A stretch of DNA of 64,000 nucleotides from Micavibrio sp. UBA2638 (lineage in GTDB: Bacteria; Pseudomonadota; Alphaproteobacteria; Micavibrionales; Micavibrionaceae), in contig DENS01000001.1 in assembly GCA_002359735.1 (NCBI GenBank), positions 182,878 through 246,877 on the forward strand. Direction: 5' to 3'. Each line of letters opens with the position of its first letter. Within the stretch, counting starts at the first letter, position 1. This document shows positions 54,297 to 62,700 of this stretch, in pieces. The notes beneath the pieces were generated by a model. The model was given only the letters and a program-made list of their open reading frames with translations. It was not told the origin of the DNA and searched no databases. The translations under genes and the position numbers were made by a program.

Positions 54297-54683
54297 ATGC
54301 AGATAAGCAACAAATTCAAACAACTGACTGGGGCATCCGTTTTGTCACTCGCCGCGATTTTCAGCACAGGCTGCGCCACTTCGAGTGGTATTTACAGCGA
54401 AGGCTCAGATTACAATGGCCAAAGAACCCGCATTCAAAACCAGCCGATTGACTGTACCATCACTATGCAGCGCGGCGGTACATATAATGGGGGCCGCACC
54501 ACACAAGTTGGCAACGGATCATGGTCAGAGCGATGCGTATCCAGCCCGTATGGAAGCCAAAGACAGCGCGGAACCAATGTCGTTCAACAGGAATATGACC
54601 GCGCCAAAGCCGGTATTGCCCGGGATATTGGCAATGAGGTCCGCGGCGCCATTCGTGACGCGATCCGCGGTCTGGATCTATAA
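54297..54683 (+). CDS. Small Gly/Arg/Gln-rich lipoprotein
   Basis: A 128-residue protein with a lipoprotein signal peptide: hydrophobic ASVLSLAAIFSTGC with the lipobox Cys at about residue 26. The mature part is rich in Gly, Gln, Arg and Ser and contains two Cys (in IDCTITM and SERCVSS). It ends with a helical RDIGNEVRGAIRDAIRG. No known family. A terminator follows, so it is a single-gene unit. Confidence 0.75.
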   Translation: MQISNKFKQLTGASVLSLAAIFSTGCATSSGIYSEGSDYNGQRTRIQNQPIDCTITMQRGGTYNGGRTTQVGNGSWSERCVSSPYGSQRQRGTNVVQQEYDRAKAGIARDIGNEVRGAIRDAIRGLDL

Positions 54684-54712
54684 AACGCGGCGCCTTTTTA
54701 GCAACAGAATAG

Positions 54713-54746
54713 AAAAACCGGCCGCTTAACGTGACCGGTTTTTTTT
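54713..54746 (+). terminator. Rho-independent terminator of the lipoprotein gene
   Basis: Arms AAAAACCGG and CCGGTTTTT with a 13-base loop, then a T-run of eight in all. It may also serve the AsmA-like gene that ends at 54772 on the other strand. Confidence 0.85.
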
Positions 54747-54771
54747 ATGGATTACGAACCAATAAAGACGA

Positions 54772-55536
54772 TTATTCCAACAGACCCTTGATGCTGTTTT
54801 TGATTTTATCGACCTGATGATCAATATTGTCTTTTACGATCGTCACATCCGACATACCGCTTTCTTTCAGGATATTGACATCTAACCCGGCCAAAAATCC
54901 ATATTTATTGGCCGAACGTATGGTTTCGCGGGAAATAACTTTCCACACCTCGGAAATGGCGGCACCAACCAACACGCCGTTTTCGCTGCGCCCGATATCA
55001 CTCAGATGAATGGGCGGCAAGGCAAATGGATCATATGTTTTATCTAAAAATGTAATATCGGTATGAACGGTACCATTTAAAATCAGCTTATCCAGAATGA
55101 CCTTAACGGCCTTCTCGCCCTCGGACGGTTTCGCCCCGACCTTTTCGTTCAAATTTTTGCGAATATCGGTTAAATTAACGCCGCTAGGGGTAATTTCCAG
55201 ATACACATTCGCGCCGCTTACATCCACGGTTTTAAATTCCAGCAATTCCGACCCCAGCGAACCGGCCTGCACCGTCACAGAATCAACAACCACGGCATGC
55301 GCGCCCTTATACCCATCCGGGTTATATATTCTGATATTCGACACATCAACCGTGCGGTTTTGCAGGGACACATCCATGCGGCCAATGGTCACATCAACAC
55401 CCAAGGTGCGCGCGGCATAGTCTTCGGTTACGGTCTTGGCAATTGAACCAAGATTCATAAACAAATACAGCCCGCCGCCAAACAGCATCGCCGTGGCCAA
55501 AGAGGTTATTGTCATAGCACTTTTAGTGAACGTCAT
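54772..55536 (-). CDS. AsmA-like envelope protein, short form
   Basis: A 254-residue protein with an N-terminal membrane anchor (MTITSLATAMLFGGGLYLFM) and a following AsmA-type segment (TLGVDVTIGRMDVSLQNRTV, then VSNIRIYNPDGY). The remainder is strand-rich and ends with helices. Full AsmA/TamB proteins are far longer; this is only the N-terminal kind of domain. It probably sits in the inner membrane facing the periplasm. Exact role unknown. Confidence 0.7.
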   Translation of the reverse strand: MTFTKSAMTITSLATAMLFGGGLYLFMNLGSIAKTVTEDYAARTLGVDVTIGRMDVSLQNRTVDVSNIRIYNPDGYKGAHAVVVDSVTVQAGSLGSELLEFKTVDVSGANVYLEITPSGVNLTDIRKNLNEKVGAKPSEGEKAVKVILDKLILNGTVHTDITFLDKTYDPFALPPIHLSDIGRSENGVLVGAAISEVWKVISRETIRSANKYGFLAGLDVNILKESGMSDVTIVKDNIDHQVDKIKNSIKGLLE

Positions 55537-55622
55537 TTTATATCATCCATTTCAAATTAAATTTCCAGCGTTTATAGTGTCATGGTAAAGAATAAACCAT
55601 TCCAAAAACAGGTCAAACAGAC

Positions 55623-56831
55623 GTGAGTGATAAAAAACAACTGCATAACTATGACACATGCATTTTCGGCAACGGCGAAGAAAGCCTGAGCGCCGCCATC
55701 AACAAAGTGCACGCCGGAGCGCATACCGCCCTAATTCACACAAAACATGATCAGGATAAAGATTTTGCCCCCAAAGATACCATTATTCTGGAGGCATTAC
55801 ACGCCAGCGCCAACATGGCGCAAGCCTGCCGCGTGGCCGATAAATTTGGTATCGGCACGACCAAGCCGCAAATTCAATGGGATAACGTTCAAGCGCATAT
55901 CAAAAATGCAATGGACAGAATTACCCCGCATTATTCGTTCGACAAACTCAATGCCCTGGGCGTGCATATCATCAAGGGCCCTGTGCAGGACGAAATATCA
56001 AGCGCCAAAGAAACCATTCATGAAAGCCCCCCGGCCCCGCAACCCGCCTATGAAGGGCTGGACGACACAAAAACGCGCCGGTTAGGCGATATCACAACAT
56101 GGGCCGACCTGCCTGAACATGTCATCATTCTGGGTGAAAACGGCAAGGCCATTTCACTGGCACAAAGCCTGTCACGGCTGGGCTGTAAGGCCACAATTCT
56201 GTCCACCGGCGCTATATTAGACGGGCTGGATGCGGAGCTCTATAAAATACTGTTTGAGCGCTTTGAATATGAAGGCATCCGCCTGATCGCAAAAGCCGAC
56301 ATCACCGCCATTGAACACAAAGATCAAGAAGGGCAGGTCGTGATTCATATGATGCATGATGGCGCAAAACGGCGCGTGACCGGCAGTGATATTCTTGTCA
56401 TCCCGCGCGAACAGGAAAACCACATCTTCGCCTTGTCTGACCCTTCAATTGCCCAAATCGGTCTCAATGAAGGCCAGGCCAGAGAAAAATATGGCGCCGG
56501 AAATTTCCACATCACCAAGTGGCGGTATCAAGAAAGCGATTTTGCCAAGACACAACACCAAGACAACGGCCTGTTAAAAATTATCACCAAAACGGACGGA
56601 ACCGTTATCGGAACGGGCATTTGCGGCGCGCAAGCCCTTGATTTAATCGGCCCGTGGTCATTGGCACATCAGCAATCACTCAAGCTCACTGATATGGATG
56701 ATCTGATTGCCCCGCACAGCGCCTATAGCCGCATGAGCGCGCAAGCCATTGACGGATACATCAAGCAAATTGCCAACCCCGCCCGCAAGTTCAAACCGGG
56801 CAGTTTCTGGCAAAGCCTGATTGGCGCGTAA
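55623..56831 (+). CDS. Flavoprotein-like disulfide reductase homologue lacking its redox Cys pair
   Basis: A 402-residue protein with the layout of lipoamide dehydrogenase-type reductases. The N-terminal FAD loop is IFGNGEES (GxGxxS). A NAD(P)-type loop ILGENGKAISLAQSLSRLG is near residue 170, and a C-terminal dimer-like domain contains AQIGLNEGQAREKYG and WRYQESDFAKT. The CxxxxC redox motif after the FAD loop is absent, as is the C-terminal HPT-x-x-E dyad (the sequence there reads APHSAYSRMSAQA). It starts at GTG 55623. It may be a non-redox or one-electron flavoprotein. It is not followed by an operon partner. Confidence 0.75.
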   Translation: MSDKKQLHNYDTCIFGNGEESLSAAINKVHAGAHTALIHTKHDQDKDFAPKDTIILEALHASANMAQACRVADKFGIGTTKPQIQWDNVQAHIKNAMDRITPHYSFDKLNALGVHIIKGPVQDEISSAKETIHESPPAPQPAYEGLDDTKTRRLGDITTWADLPEHVIILGENGKAISLAQSLSRLGCKATILSTGAILDGLDAELYKILFERFEYEGIRLIAKADITAIEHKDQEGQVVIHMMHDGAKRRVTGSDILVIPREQENHIFALSDPSIAQIGLNEGQAREKYGAGNFHITKWRYQESDFAKTQHQDNGLLKIITKTDGTVIGTGICGAQALDLIGPWSLAHQQSLKLTDMDDLIAPHSAYSRMSAQAIDGYIKQIANPARKFKPGSFWQSLIGA

Positions 56832-56882
56832 TAAAAAAGGGCGCAAGCCTGAGCCGCGCCCCTTATATTCAAGCCTAAAAGG

Positions 56883-57353
56883 TTACTTGGTTTTCTTGCC
56901 ACCAAGCAAACTTTGTTTTCCGTTTTTGATCGGGATCATGCGCGGTTTTTTCTCTTCCGGCACAACGCGCTCCAGATCAATCAGCAACAAACCGTCTTTT
57001 AAATCGGCTTCCCCGACCTTAATATGATCGGCCAGGCGGAAGGTGCGTTCGAAACTCCGCCCTGCAATACCGCGGTGCAGATAGGTTTTCCCTTCCTCCT
57101 CTTCGGTATCGACAATCTTGCCTGATACGGTGAGTTGGTCGTCCTGCGCGGTGATATTCAGGTCTTTTTCTCCGAAACCGGCCACGGCCATGACGATGCG
57201 ATAGCGCTGATCATCCAGCTTTTCGATGTTATAGGGGGGATAAGATTCAAAGCGCTCCTCTTTATCGCTTAACATCGTTTCGAACAAATCATTGAAACGG
57301 TCAAAGCCGACAGATTGACGCATGAGTGGTGTAAATGAAACAAGGTTGTTCAT
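56883..57353 (-). CDS. Small heat shock protein, Hsp20/IbpA family
   Basis: A 156-residue alpha-crystallin chaperone. The N-terminus MNNLVSFTPLMRQSVGFDRF is typical of the IbpA/HspA class; the core has PPYNIEKLDDQRYRIVMAVAGF and GIAGRSFERTFRLADHI, and the C-terminus carries the I-x-I-type motif RMIPIKNG. It prevents aggregation of unfolding proteins. A long structured leader with a ROSE-like end suggests temperature control of translation. GGAG seven bases before the ATG supports the start. Confidence 0.95.
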   Translation of the reverse strand: MNNLVSFTPLMRQSVGFDRFNDLFETMLSDKEERFESYPPYNIEKLDDQRYRIVMAVAGFGEKDLNITAQDDQLTVSGKIVDTEEEEGKTYLHRGIAGRSFERTFRLADHIKVGEADLKDGLLLIDLERVVPEEKKPRMIPIKNGKQSLLGGKKTK

Positions 57354-57472
57354 TGTTTTTCTCCTTCTTTAATAAGCAAGGTTAGTCATAAACGAGACCG
57401 GCCACCATGGCCGCGCCTCTATGTCTGTAAGGACTGGCTGAACCCAATCTTAGGCGTTCATAGCCTTACATC
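57354..57472 (-). promoter_or_regulatory. ROSE-like RNA thermometer in the hsp20 leader
   Basis: In the 5' leader the Shine-Dalgarno AGGAG (57365-57361) can pair with TTGCT (57379-57375), including the G-G mismatch typical of ROSE elements, across a nine-base gap. Upstream there are a strong hairpin around CGGCCATGGTGGCCG and a longer stem closed by GTAAGG and CCTTAC. This architecture is that of ROSE thermometers in front of small heat shock genes, which melt at higher temperature and expose the ribosome binding site. Confidence 0.75.
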
Positions 57473-57475
57473 TAT

Positions 57476-57505
57476 ATTATATAATACGTGGTATTTTTGA
57501 ATCAA
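57476..57505 (-). promoter_or_regulatory. Promoter of hsp20
   Basis: Minus strand TTGATT (57505-57500), 18-base spacer, perfect TATAAT (57481-57476). The transcription start would be near 57469, which gives a leader of about 116 bases. A housekeeping-type promoter is consistent with post-transcriptional heat control. Confidence 0.65.
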
Positions 57506-57563
57506 GATCATAGAATTTCAAATTTTTCTTCTCTTGCTGCGCGCGCGTGCTATATATAGCCCC

Positions 57564-57797
57564 ATGACAGACCATCGCTTGCAAAAACTGGAAGAAACAC
57601 TTGCGCACCAAGACCAGCAGATTGCGGATCTGAGTGAAATGCTGATCCTGCAAGCGCGTGAGATCAGTAAACTGTCAAAGGACCTATTACGTTTAAAGGC
57701 CAAGATTGAACATTATGAAGGCCACGTCGATGGTAATGAAGACAGGCCATTAAGCGGCGCCGAATTTGCCGCGCAAAACAAACCGCCACATTATTGA
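57564..57797 (+). CDS. slyX: SlyX family protein
   Basis: A 77-residue coiled-coil protein. Heptad sequence RLQKLEETLAHQDQQIADLS and the C-terminal PPHY end are characteristic of SlyX, whose role is unknown. The frame opens earlier at 57534, but ATG 57564 gives the usual N-terminus MTDHRL. Its stop codon directly abuts the stop of the convergent gene with no base between. Confidence 0.85.
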   Translation: MTDHRLQKLEETLAHQDQQIADLSEMLILQAREISKLSKDLLRLKAKIEHYEGHVDGNEDRPLSGAEFAAQNKPPHY

Positions 57798-58913
57798 TCA
57801 GCCAAAATCAAACCCGGCCTGTCTGTGCCAGAAATTCTCAACGCCGGCCATATCGGTCATAATGCGAAGCATGCTTCTTGGATTTTTCTGACCGATCTGT
57901 CCGCAATATTCGGATCGAACCTTGCTGTAATTCAGGCCAAGAAACGGATTATTATCTGCTTTCAATGCCTGCACCTTACGCTGATAAGCCAGCGCCGTGT
58001 CCTGTTGACAGAATTTGGCAATGTGAATCATTTCGGCATATTCAAAGGCCTGCCGCAACGTCGCATTGCCCTTAAATAAATCGTCATCACGCAATGGCAA
58101 TTGTACCGGCTCATACACCAGACATTCCCCGCCTTGCAAACGCGCCTGATTGGCGGCCGCCTGTAAACTAAAGCCCGGTGTCGGATAATGTTTGGCCAAT
58201 CTACCGAGATTATACATGTAATTTGTCAAAACCTTGCCGCCGTAATTTCCGATCAGTCCCGGTTGCTTAAAATACGAACGGAACGCGGCGTCTGTGGCCT
58301 GCCGCACAGCATCATCAAAACCGGCCTCGCGGCTGCTTTGCAACACCTGATCAAATGTCTGGTATATATCCCGGTACATGCACCAATGCGGCGCCCTTGC
58401 ATTGCGATTAAACGCGTCAGCATATCCGTTTTCCCGCATTTCGTGCGTAACCCTTACCGCGCAGGTCTCGGCGCCCGCCTCACGCGACAAGACCGCCAAA
58501 AGCCTGCTACGGTAATCCCACCGGTCCTGTATCCCGTCCTCGGGTTGCAGCCAATGCATCAATTCATGCGGCAAGACCGTAATATCCTCCGCCAGCAAAT
58601 TGTCAGCCGATAAAGCAATGACATTGCCTCTATTGCTGCCCCCGACAGACGCTGCATTGAAATCCTGCCTGACAAAACGAACATCCAGTTTTCTGGCCGT
58701 CTCTACCAAATAGGCCCCCAACTTGCTTTTTTCGGCAATGACCTCCAGCGCCTCAGCCATTTGCGGGTCTTGGCGGGCCATATGCCCGGGATCGCCAAGA
58801 TATAGATATCCATCATCCATTTTCTTTTCGCAAGGCGGCGGCGCAGACGCGCCAGTTGCGGCCTGCCTGCTTTGCTTGTTTTTATTGCGTCTGCTTTTTT
58901 TAATCTGTGCCAT
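57798..58913 (-). CDS. DUF6782-like putative metallopeptidase
   Basis: A protein of about 371 residues. The zinc motif HELMH lies at residues 116-120 (VLPHELMHWLQ), with a later Glu-containing REAGAET as a possible third ligand. The N-terminus is Lys/Arg-rich and then Pro/Ala-rich, with no signal peptide. The C-terminal half is rich in Tyr, Gln and Asn. ATG 58913 is preferred to the TTG at 58943. The assignment to DUF6782 is from memory of the pattern; peptidase activity is inferred from HExxH. Confidence 0.65.
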   Translation of the reverse strand: MAQIKKSRRNKNKQSRQAATGASAPPPCEKKMDDGYLYLGDPGHMARQDPQMAEALEVIAEKSKLGAYLVETARKLDVRFVRQDFNAASVGGSNRGNVIALSADNLLAEDITVLPHELMHWLQPEDGIQDRWDYRSRLLAVLSREAGAETCAVRVTHEMRENGYADAFNRNARAPHWCMYRDIYQTFDQVLQSSREAGFDDAVRQATDAAFRSYFKQPGLIGNYGGKVLTNYMYNLGRLAKHYPTPGFSLQAAANQARLQGGECLVYEPVQLPLRDDDLFKGNATLRQAFEYAEMIHIAKFCQQDTALAYQRKVQALKADNNPFLGLNYSKVRSEYCGQIGQKNPRSMLRIMTDMAGVENFWHRQAGFDFG

Positions 58914-59041
58914 ACGCTCAGCCTGTTTTTGATGCCCGCACAATAATGAAGAAAATATTTTATGTCAATAAAATGTAGAATTGCCCTTTGCCTCATTTCC
59001 TTTTATCCTGATAGGCACAAAACATCAGGGACACGAAAATA

Positions 59042-60646
59042 ATGCAGATCAAGCCGACCACCACCGCCACCTCACCGGAATTTGACGCCAATAAAAAAGC
59101 GATGGAATCGCTCGTGGCCGATTTAAAAGACAAAATCGCAAAAATTGAACAAGGCGGCGGCGATAAAGCGCGGGAACGGCATACCTCCCGCGGCAAGCTC
59201 CTGCCCCGGGAACGCATCGATGCCTTGCTTGATCCCGGCTCTCCGTTTCTGGAGTTCTCGTCTTTGGCCGCCCATAACGTCTATGACGACCACGTCCCCG
59301 CCGCCGGAATCATCACCGGCATTGGCCGCGTGGCGGGCGCGGAATGCGTGATTGTGTGTAATGATGCCACCGTCAAGGGCGGCACCTATTACCCGCTCAC
59401 GGTTAAAAAACACCTGCGCGCACAGGAAATCGCCGAACAAAACAACCTGCCCTGCATCTATCTGGTCGATAGCGGCGGGGCGAATTTGCCCAACCAAGAC
59501 GAGGTCTTCCCCGACCGCGACCATTTCGGGCGCATTTTCTACAATCAGGCCAATATGAGTGCCAAAGGCATCCCGCAAATCGCCGTGGTGATGGGCAGCT
59601 GCACCGCCGGCGGCGCGTACGTTCCGGCCATGAGCGATGAAAGCATCATCGTGCGGGATCAAGGCACCATCTTTCTGGCCGGCCCGCCACTGGTGAAAGC
59701 CGCGACTGGCGAGGAAGTCAGCGCCGAGGATCTGGGCGGCGGCGATACCCACACCCGCATATCCGGCGTGGCCGATCATCTCGCTGAAAACGACACGCAC
59801 GCGCTAGAGATCGCGCGCAAATGTGTGGGCAATCTGAACCGCCAGAAAGGTGCGGCCATCCCGCTCAAACAACCGCAAGAACCGCTTTATGCGCCCGAAG
59901 ATATTTATGGCGTCATCCCGTCCGACCTTAAAACCCCGTTCGATGTGCGCGATATCATCGCCCATATTGTGGACGGGTCCGAATTTGACGAGTTCAAAAA
60001 ACGCTACGGCACCACGCTGGTGACGGGTTTTGCCCATATCCACGGCATGCCGGTGGGCATCGTGGCCAATAACGGCGTTCTCCTCTCCGAGGCCGCGCTG
60101 AAAGGCACGCATTTCATAGAGCTGTGCAACAAGCGCAAAATTCCGCTGGTGTTCTTGCAAAATGTCACGGGCTTTATGGTCGGTAAGAAATACGAACAAG
60201 GCGGCATCGCCAAAGACGGCGCGAAAATGGTTACGGCTGTGTCCTGCGCCAGCGTTCCCAAATTCACCGTCCTGATCGGCGGGTCGTTCGGGGCGGGCAA
60301 TTACGGCATGTGTGGCCGCGCCTTTAACCCGCGCATGATGTGGATGTGGCCGAATGCGCGCATTTCCGTGATGGGCGGCGAACAAGCCGCGGGCGTGATG
60401 GCCACCGTCGCCGAAATGAAAGCCGCCCGCGATAAAAAGACATTAAGCGAAGCCGAAATCGAAAAAATCAAAGCCCCCATCCGCGAGCAATACGAGAAGG
60501 AAGGCCACCCCTACTACGCCTCCGCAAGGCTGTGGGATGACGGCGTCATCGACCCCGCCGACACGCGGCGTATATTGGCGCTCGCCCTTTCGGCGAGCTT
60601 GAATGCGCCGATTGAGGACACGACTTATGGCGTGTTTAGAATGTGA
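59042..60646 (+). CDS. liuB: Methylcrotonyl-CoA carboxylase, carboxyltransferase subunit
   Basis: A 534-residue biotin-dependent carboxyltransferase, the usual length for MCC beta. Signatures include [51 protein letters not shown], the oxyanion loops [15 protein letters not shown] and [16 protein letters not shown]. In leucine degradation it carboxylates 3-methylcrotonyl-CoA. The biotin carboxylase subunit starts at 63416 and a hydratase at 61920. GC-rich codons are visibly more frequent here than in the first 58 kb. Confidence 0.93.
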   Translation: MQIKPTTTATSPEFDANKKAMESLVADLKDKIAKIEQGGGDKARERHTSRGKLLPRERIDALLDPGSPFLEFSSLAAHNVYDDHVPAAGIITGIGRVAGAECVIVCNDATVKGGTYYPLTVKKHLRAQEIAEQNNLPCIYLVDSGGANLPNQDEVFPDRDHFGRIFYNQANMSAKGIPQIAVVMGSCTAGGAYVPAMSDESIIVRDQGTIFLAGPPLVKAATGEEVSAEDLGGGDTHTRISGVADHLAENDTHALEIARKCVGNLNRQKGAAIPLKQPQEPLYAPEDIYGVIPSDLKTPFDVRDIIAHIVDGSEFDEFKKRYGTTLVTGFAHIHGMPVGIVANNGVLLSEAALKGTHFIELCNKRKIPLVFLQNVTGFMVGKKYEQGGIAKDGAKMVTAVSCASVPKFTVLIGGSFGAGNYGMCGRAFNPRMMWMWPNARISVMGGEQAAGVMATVAEMKAARDKKTLSEAEIEKIKAPIREQYEKEGHPYYASARLWDDGVIDPADTRRILALALSASLNAPIEDTTYGVFRM

Positions 60647-60651
60647 TTATT

Positions 60652-60681
60652 TTGACATATTCAATCACACTATGCTATTAC
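60652..60681 (+). promoter_or_regulatory. Promoter of the small 60713 gene
   Basis: TTGACA at 60652-60657 and TATTAC at 60676-60681 (18-base spacer). A GGGA ribosome binding site follows before the ATG at 60713. Confidence 0.5.
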
Positions 60682-60712
60682 CCGACTGAAATCAAAGCAG
60701 CGGGACATAATT

Positions 60713-60943
60713 ATGATGAATAAGTTAAAAGATGCTTGGGACAAAGCCTCAGACGCCAAGAAAATGACAGCCATAGCAGGCGCATCAGTTGTTGCGGGCA
60801 CCGCTCTGGTTGCGGCGTGGGAAGCCGTCATGCCGGGCGCAACACCGGACAGTATTCAGGCCGGAGCATTGGGAGCCGCCATTGGTTTAACCGGTGCCAT
60901 GAGCGTCCTCGTGCCGCTTGGCCTATCTACATTAAACCGTTAA
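60713..60943 (+). CDS. Small hydrophobic protein, 76 residues
   Basis: Starts with a charged helix (MNKLKDAWDKASDAKKM) followed by two Ala/Gly-rich hydrophobic stretches (about 23-40 and 50-72), so it is probably a small inner membrane protein. No family recognised. It has its own promoter and interrupts the leucine-degradation genes. Confidence 0.6.
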   Translation: MMNKLKDAWDKASDAKKMTAIAGASVVAGTALVAAWEAVMPGATPDSIQAGALGAAIGLTGAMSVLVPLGLSTLNR

Positions 60944-60956
60944 AAATATAACCGAT

Positions 60957-61835
60957 CTATACTGAATCAATGACATTTTTAATTGCCGCCATGGTATCGC
61001 CGCAGCTATAGGGCGTGTTCACGATCGCCATGCCACTGCCCAGCATGCCGCGCTCGGCGCCTTCAAACATCCATTCATCGCGGGTGAAATCCACGCCTGC
61101 GCTTTGTGCAATATCCGCCAGCGCCGCGCACAGCGCCGCATGCCGTCCCGCATTCAAAATCGGATACCAGATCATATAAACGCCTTGCGGCCACTTCTTC
61201 ACTGCGTCCTGAACGGCGCGTGCAACCTGCCCGTATTCGTCCTTGATCTCATAGGAGGGATCAATCAAAACCCCGCCGCGGCGAATTTGCGGCGGCACGA
61301 GGGATTTCAGCGCCCCATACCCATCTTCTTTACGCGCATCGGCGCCTTTATACGGCTTTAGGTTTTGACGCAAAAATTCAAATTCTTTGGGGTGCAAATC
61401 GAAAGAAAAAAGCCGGTCCCCACTACGCAGCATTTGCGCCGCCAGCAGCGAAGAGCCGGGGTAGATGCCAAGATTATCAGACGTCATTGCGAGCGACCGG
61501 AGGGATTGCGGCAATCCATGGATTGCTTCGTCGCTGCCGCTTCTCGCAATGACGTTTTGCGTATTGAGTTCTAAAATTTTACCGTAATATAGCTTTAATA
61601 CCGGATGCTCCGCGCCCTTGACCTTCTCCAGAACCGCCGCAATCCCGCTCTTATATTCGGCCAGCTTCGCTGCCTCAGGCGCGCTTAAATCATAGGCGCC
61701 GCGCCCTGCATGCGTATCAATCCAGATATAGGGTTTATCCTTGCGCCCCAGATATTCCAATACGGTCAAAAGCCAGAGATGCTTTTGCACATCGGCCATG
61801 TTTCCTGCGTGATAGATATGTTGATAGCTCAGCAT
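60957..61835 (-). CDS. rlmJ: 23S rRNA (adenine-2030-N6)-methyltransferase RlmJ with an in-frame insert
   Basis: A 292-residue methyltransferase. MLSYQHIYHAGNMADVQKH and DTHAGRGAYDL are RlmJ signatures, as are IYPGSSLLAAQML, FDLHPKEFEFL and the catalytic region LIDPSYEIKDEY, where DPPY is the more common form. Residues about 94-118 (IARSGSDEAIHGLPQSLRS and neighbours) are not part of the family; they are encoded by a 75-base palindromic element. Without the insert the length would match normal RlmJ. Activity is probably kept because the frame is preserved. Confidence 0.9.
   Translation of the reverse strand: MLSYQHIYHAGNMADVQKHLWLLTVLEYLGRKDKPYIWIDTHAGRGAYDLSAPEAAKLAEYKSGIAAVLEKVKGAEHPVLKLYYGKILELNTQNVIARSGSDEAIHGLPQSLRSLAMTSDNLGIYPGSSLLAAQMLRSGDRLFSFDLHPKEFEFLRQNLKPYKGADARKEDGYGALKSLVPPQIRRGGVLIDPSYEIKDEYGQVARAVQDAVKKWPQGVYMIWYPILNAGRHAALCAALADIAQSAGVDFTRDEWMFEGAERGMLGSGMAIVNTPYSCGDTMAAIKNVIDSV
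61481..61555. repeat. Palindromic RPE-like element inserted in frame within rlmJ
   Basis: The ends ACGTCATTGCGAG (61481-61493) and CTCGCAATGACGT (61543-61555) are perfect 13-base reverse complements. The centre contains the perfect palindrome GCAATCCATGGATTGC. This is the well-known type of dispersed repeat that reads as SEAI...SLRSLAMT in one frame and resembles Rickettsia palindromic elements. Its 75 bases are exactly 25 codons. Confidence 0.88.
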
Positions 61836-61919
61836 AATCAGGTTATGCCCCGCTTCATTCCGGCTTGCAACTGAAAAACATACTTGGTGACCGGCTTCAG
61901 GGGTGCTAAAAATAAAGCC

Positions 61920-62684
61920 ATGAGTGATTCCGTTCTGTTAAGCTATGACAAAAATATCGCCACCCTGACCCTAAACCGGCCAGAGGTGCACAACGCTTTC
62001 AACGCCGAGATGATTGAACGCATCGCCACGCTTTGCGACGAAATTGCCCTGCGTAACGATATTGACGTGGTCATCCTGCGCGGGGAGGGCAAGAGTTTTT
62101 CCGCCGGGGCCGATCTGAACTGGATGAAAGAGTCGATCACCTATTCCCAAAACCAGAATGAGCGCGATGCCTATGATCTAGCCCAAATGCTAGGCAAGCT
62201 CAACTCCCTGCCGCAACTGACCATCGCCCGCGTGCATGGCGCGGCGCTGGGCGGCGGGTTAGGGCTGGTGAGCTGCTGTGACGTGGTGATTGCCGCGCCG
62301 GAGGCTAAATTCGGCCTGTCCGAAGTCAAGCTGGGCCTGATCCCCGCCACCATCGGCCCCTATGTTCTGGCCGCCATAGGCCAGCGCCACGCGCGCCGGT
62401 TCTTTCAAACCGGCGAACGCTTCAGCGCGCAAAAAGCCCATGACATCGGGCTGGTGCACATTCTGGGTGATGACGAAACGGATATCGATGGTCATTTAGA
62501 GAAAATGCTGGCAGAGGTCGCAAAGAACGGCCCCTATGCCATGCGCGCCGCGAAAAAACTCTGCTTTGATTTATCCGGTTCTTACGTGACCAATGATATC
62601 ATGGAAAACACCGCCGAGCGCATCGCCACCATCCGCACCGGCGAAGAGGCGCAAACACGCCTGAAAGCCTTTTTAGAGAAATAG
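61920..62684 (+). CDS. liuC: Enoyl-CoA hydratase, probable methylglutaconyl-CoA hydratase
   Basis: A 254-residue crotonase-fold enzyme. The oxyanion-hole segments are SFSAGADLNWM and GAALGGGLGLVSCCD, with catalytic Glu in FGLSEVKLGLIPATIGPYV. Its position between the two methylcrotonyl-CoA carboxylase genes suggests the leucine-pathway enzyme. ATG 61920 gives a natural N-terminus; the upstream TTG at 61884 is not needed. It lies divergent from rlmJ. Confidence 0.85.
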   Translation: MSDSVLLSYDKNIATLTLNRPEVHNAFNAEMIERIATLCDEIALRNDIDVVILRGEGKSFSAGADLNWMKESITYSQNQNERDAYDLAQMLGKLNSLPQLTIARVHGAALGGGLGLVSCCDVVIAAPEAKFGLSEVKLGLIPATIGPYVLAAIGQRHARRFFQTGERFSAQKAHDIGLVHILGDDETDIDGHLEKMLAEVAKNGPYAMRAAKKLCFDLSGSYVTNDIMENTAERIATIRTGEEAQTRLKAFLEK

Positions 62685-62700
62685 GATATCGCACGCGCGC

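Noticed and set aside
59123..60385. Long minus-strand frames (up to 225 codons) opposite liuB
   Set aside because: They are antisense shadows caused by GC-rich codon use in liuB; no family resemblance.
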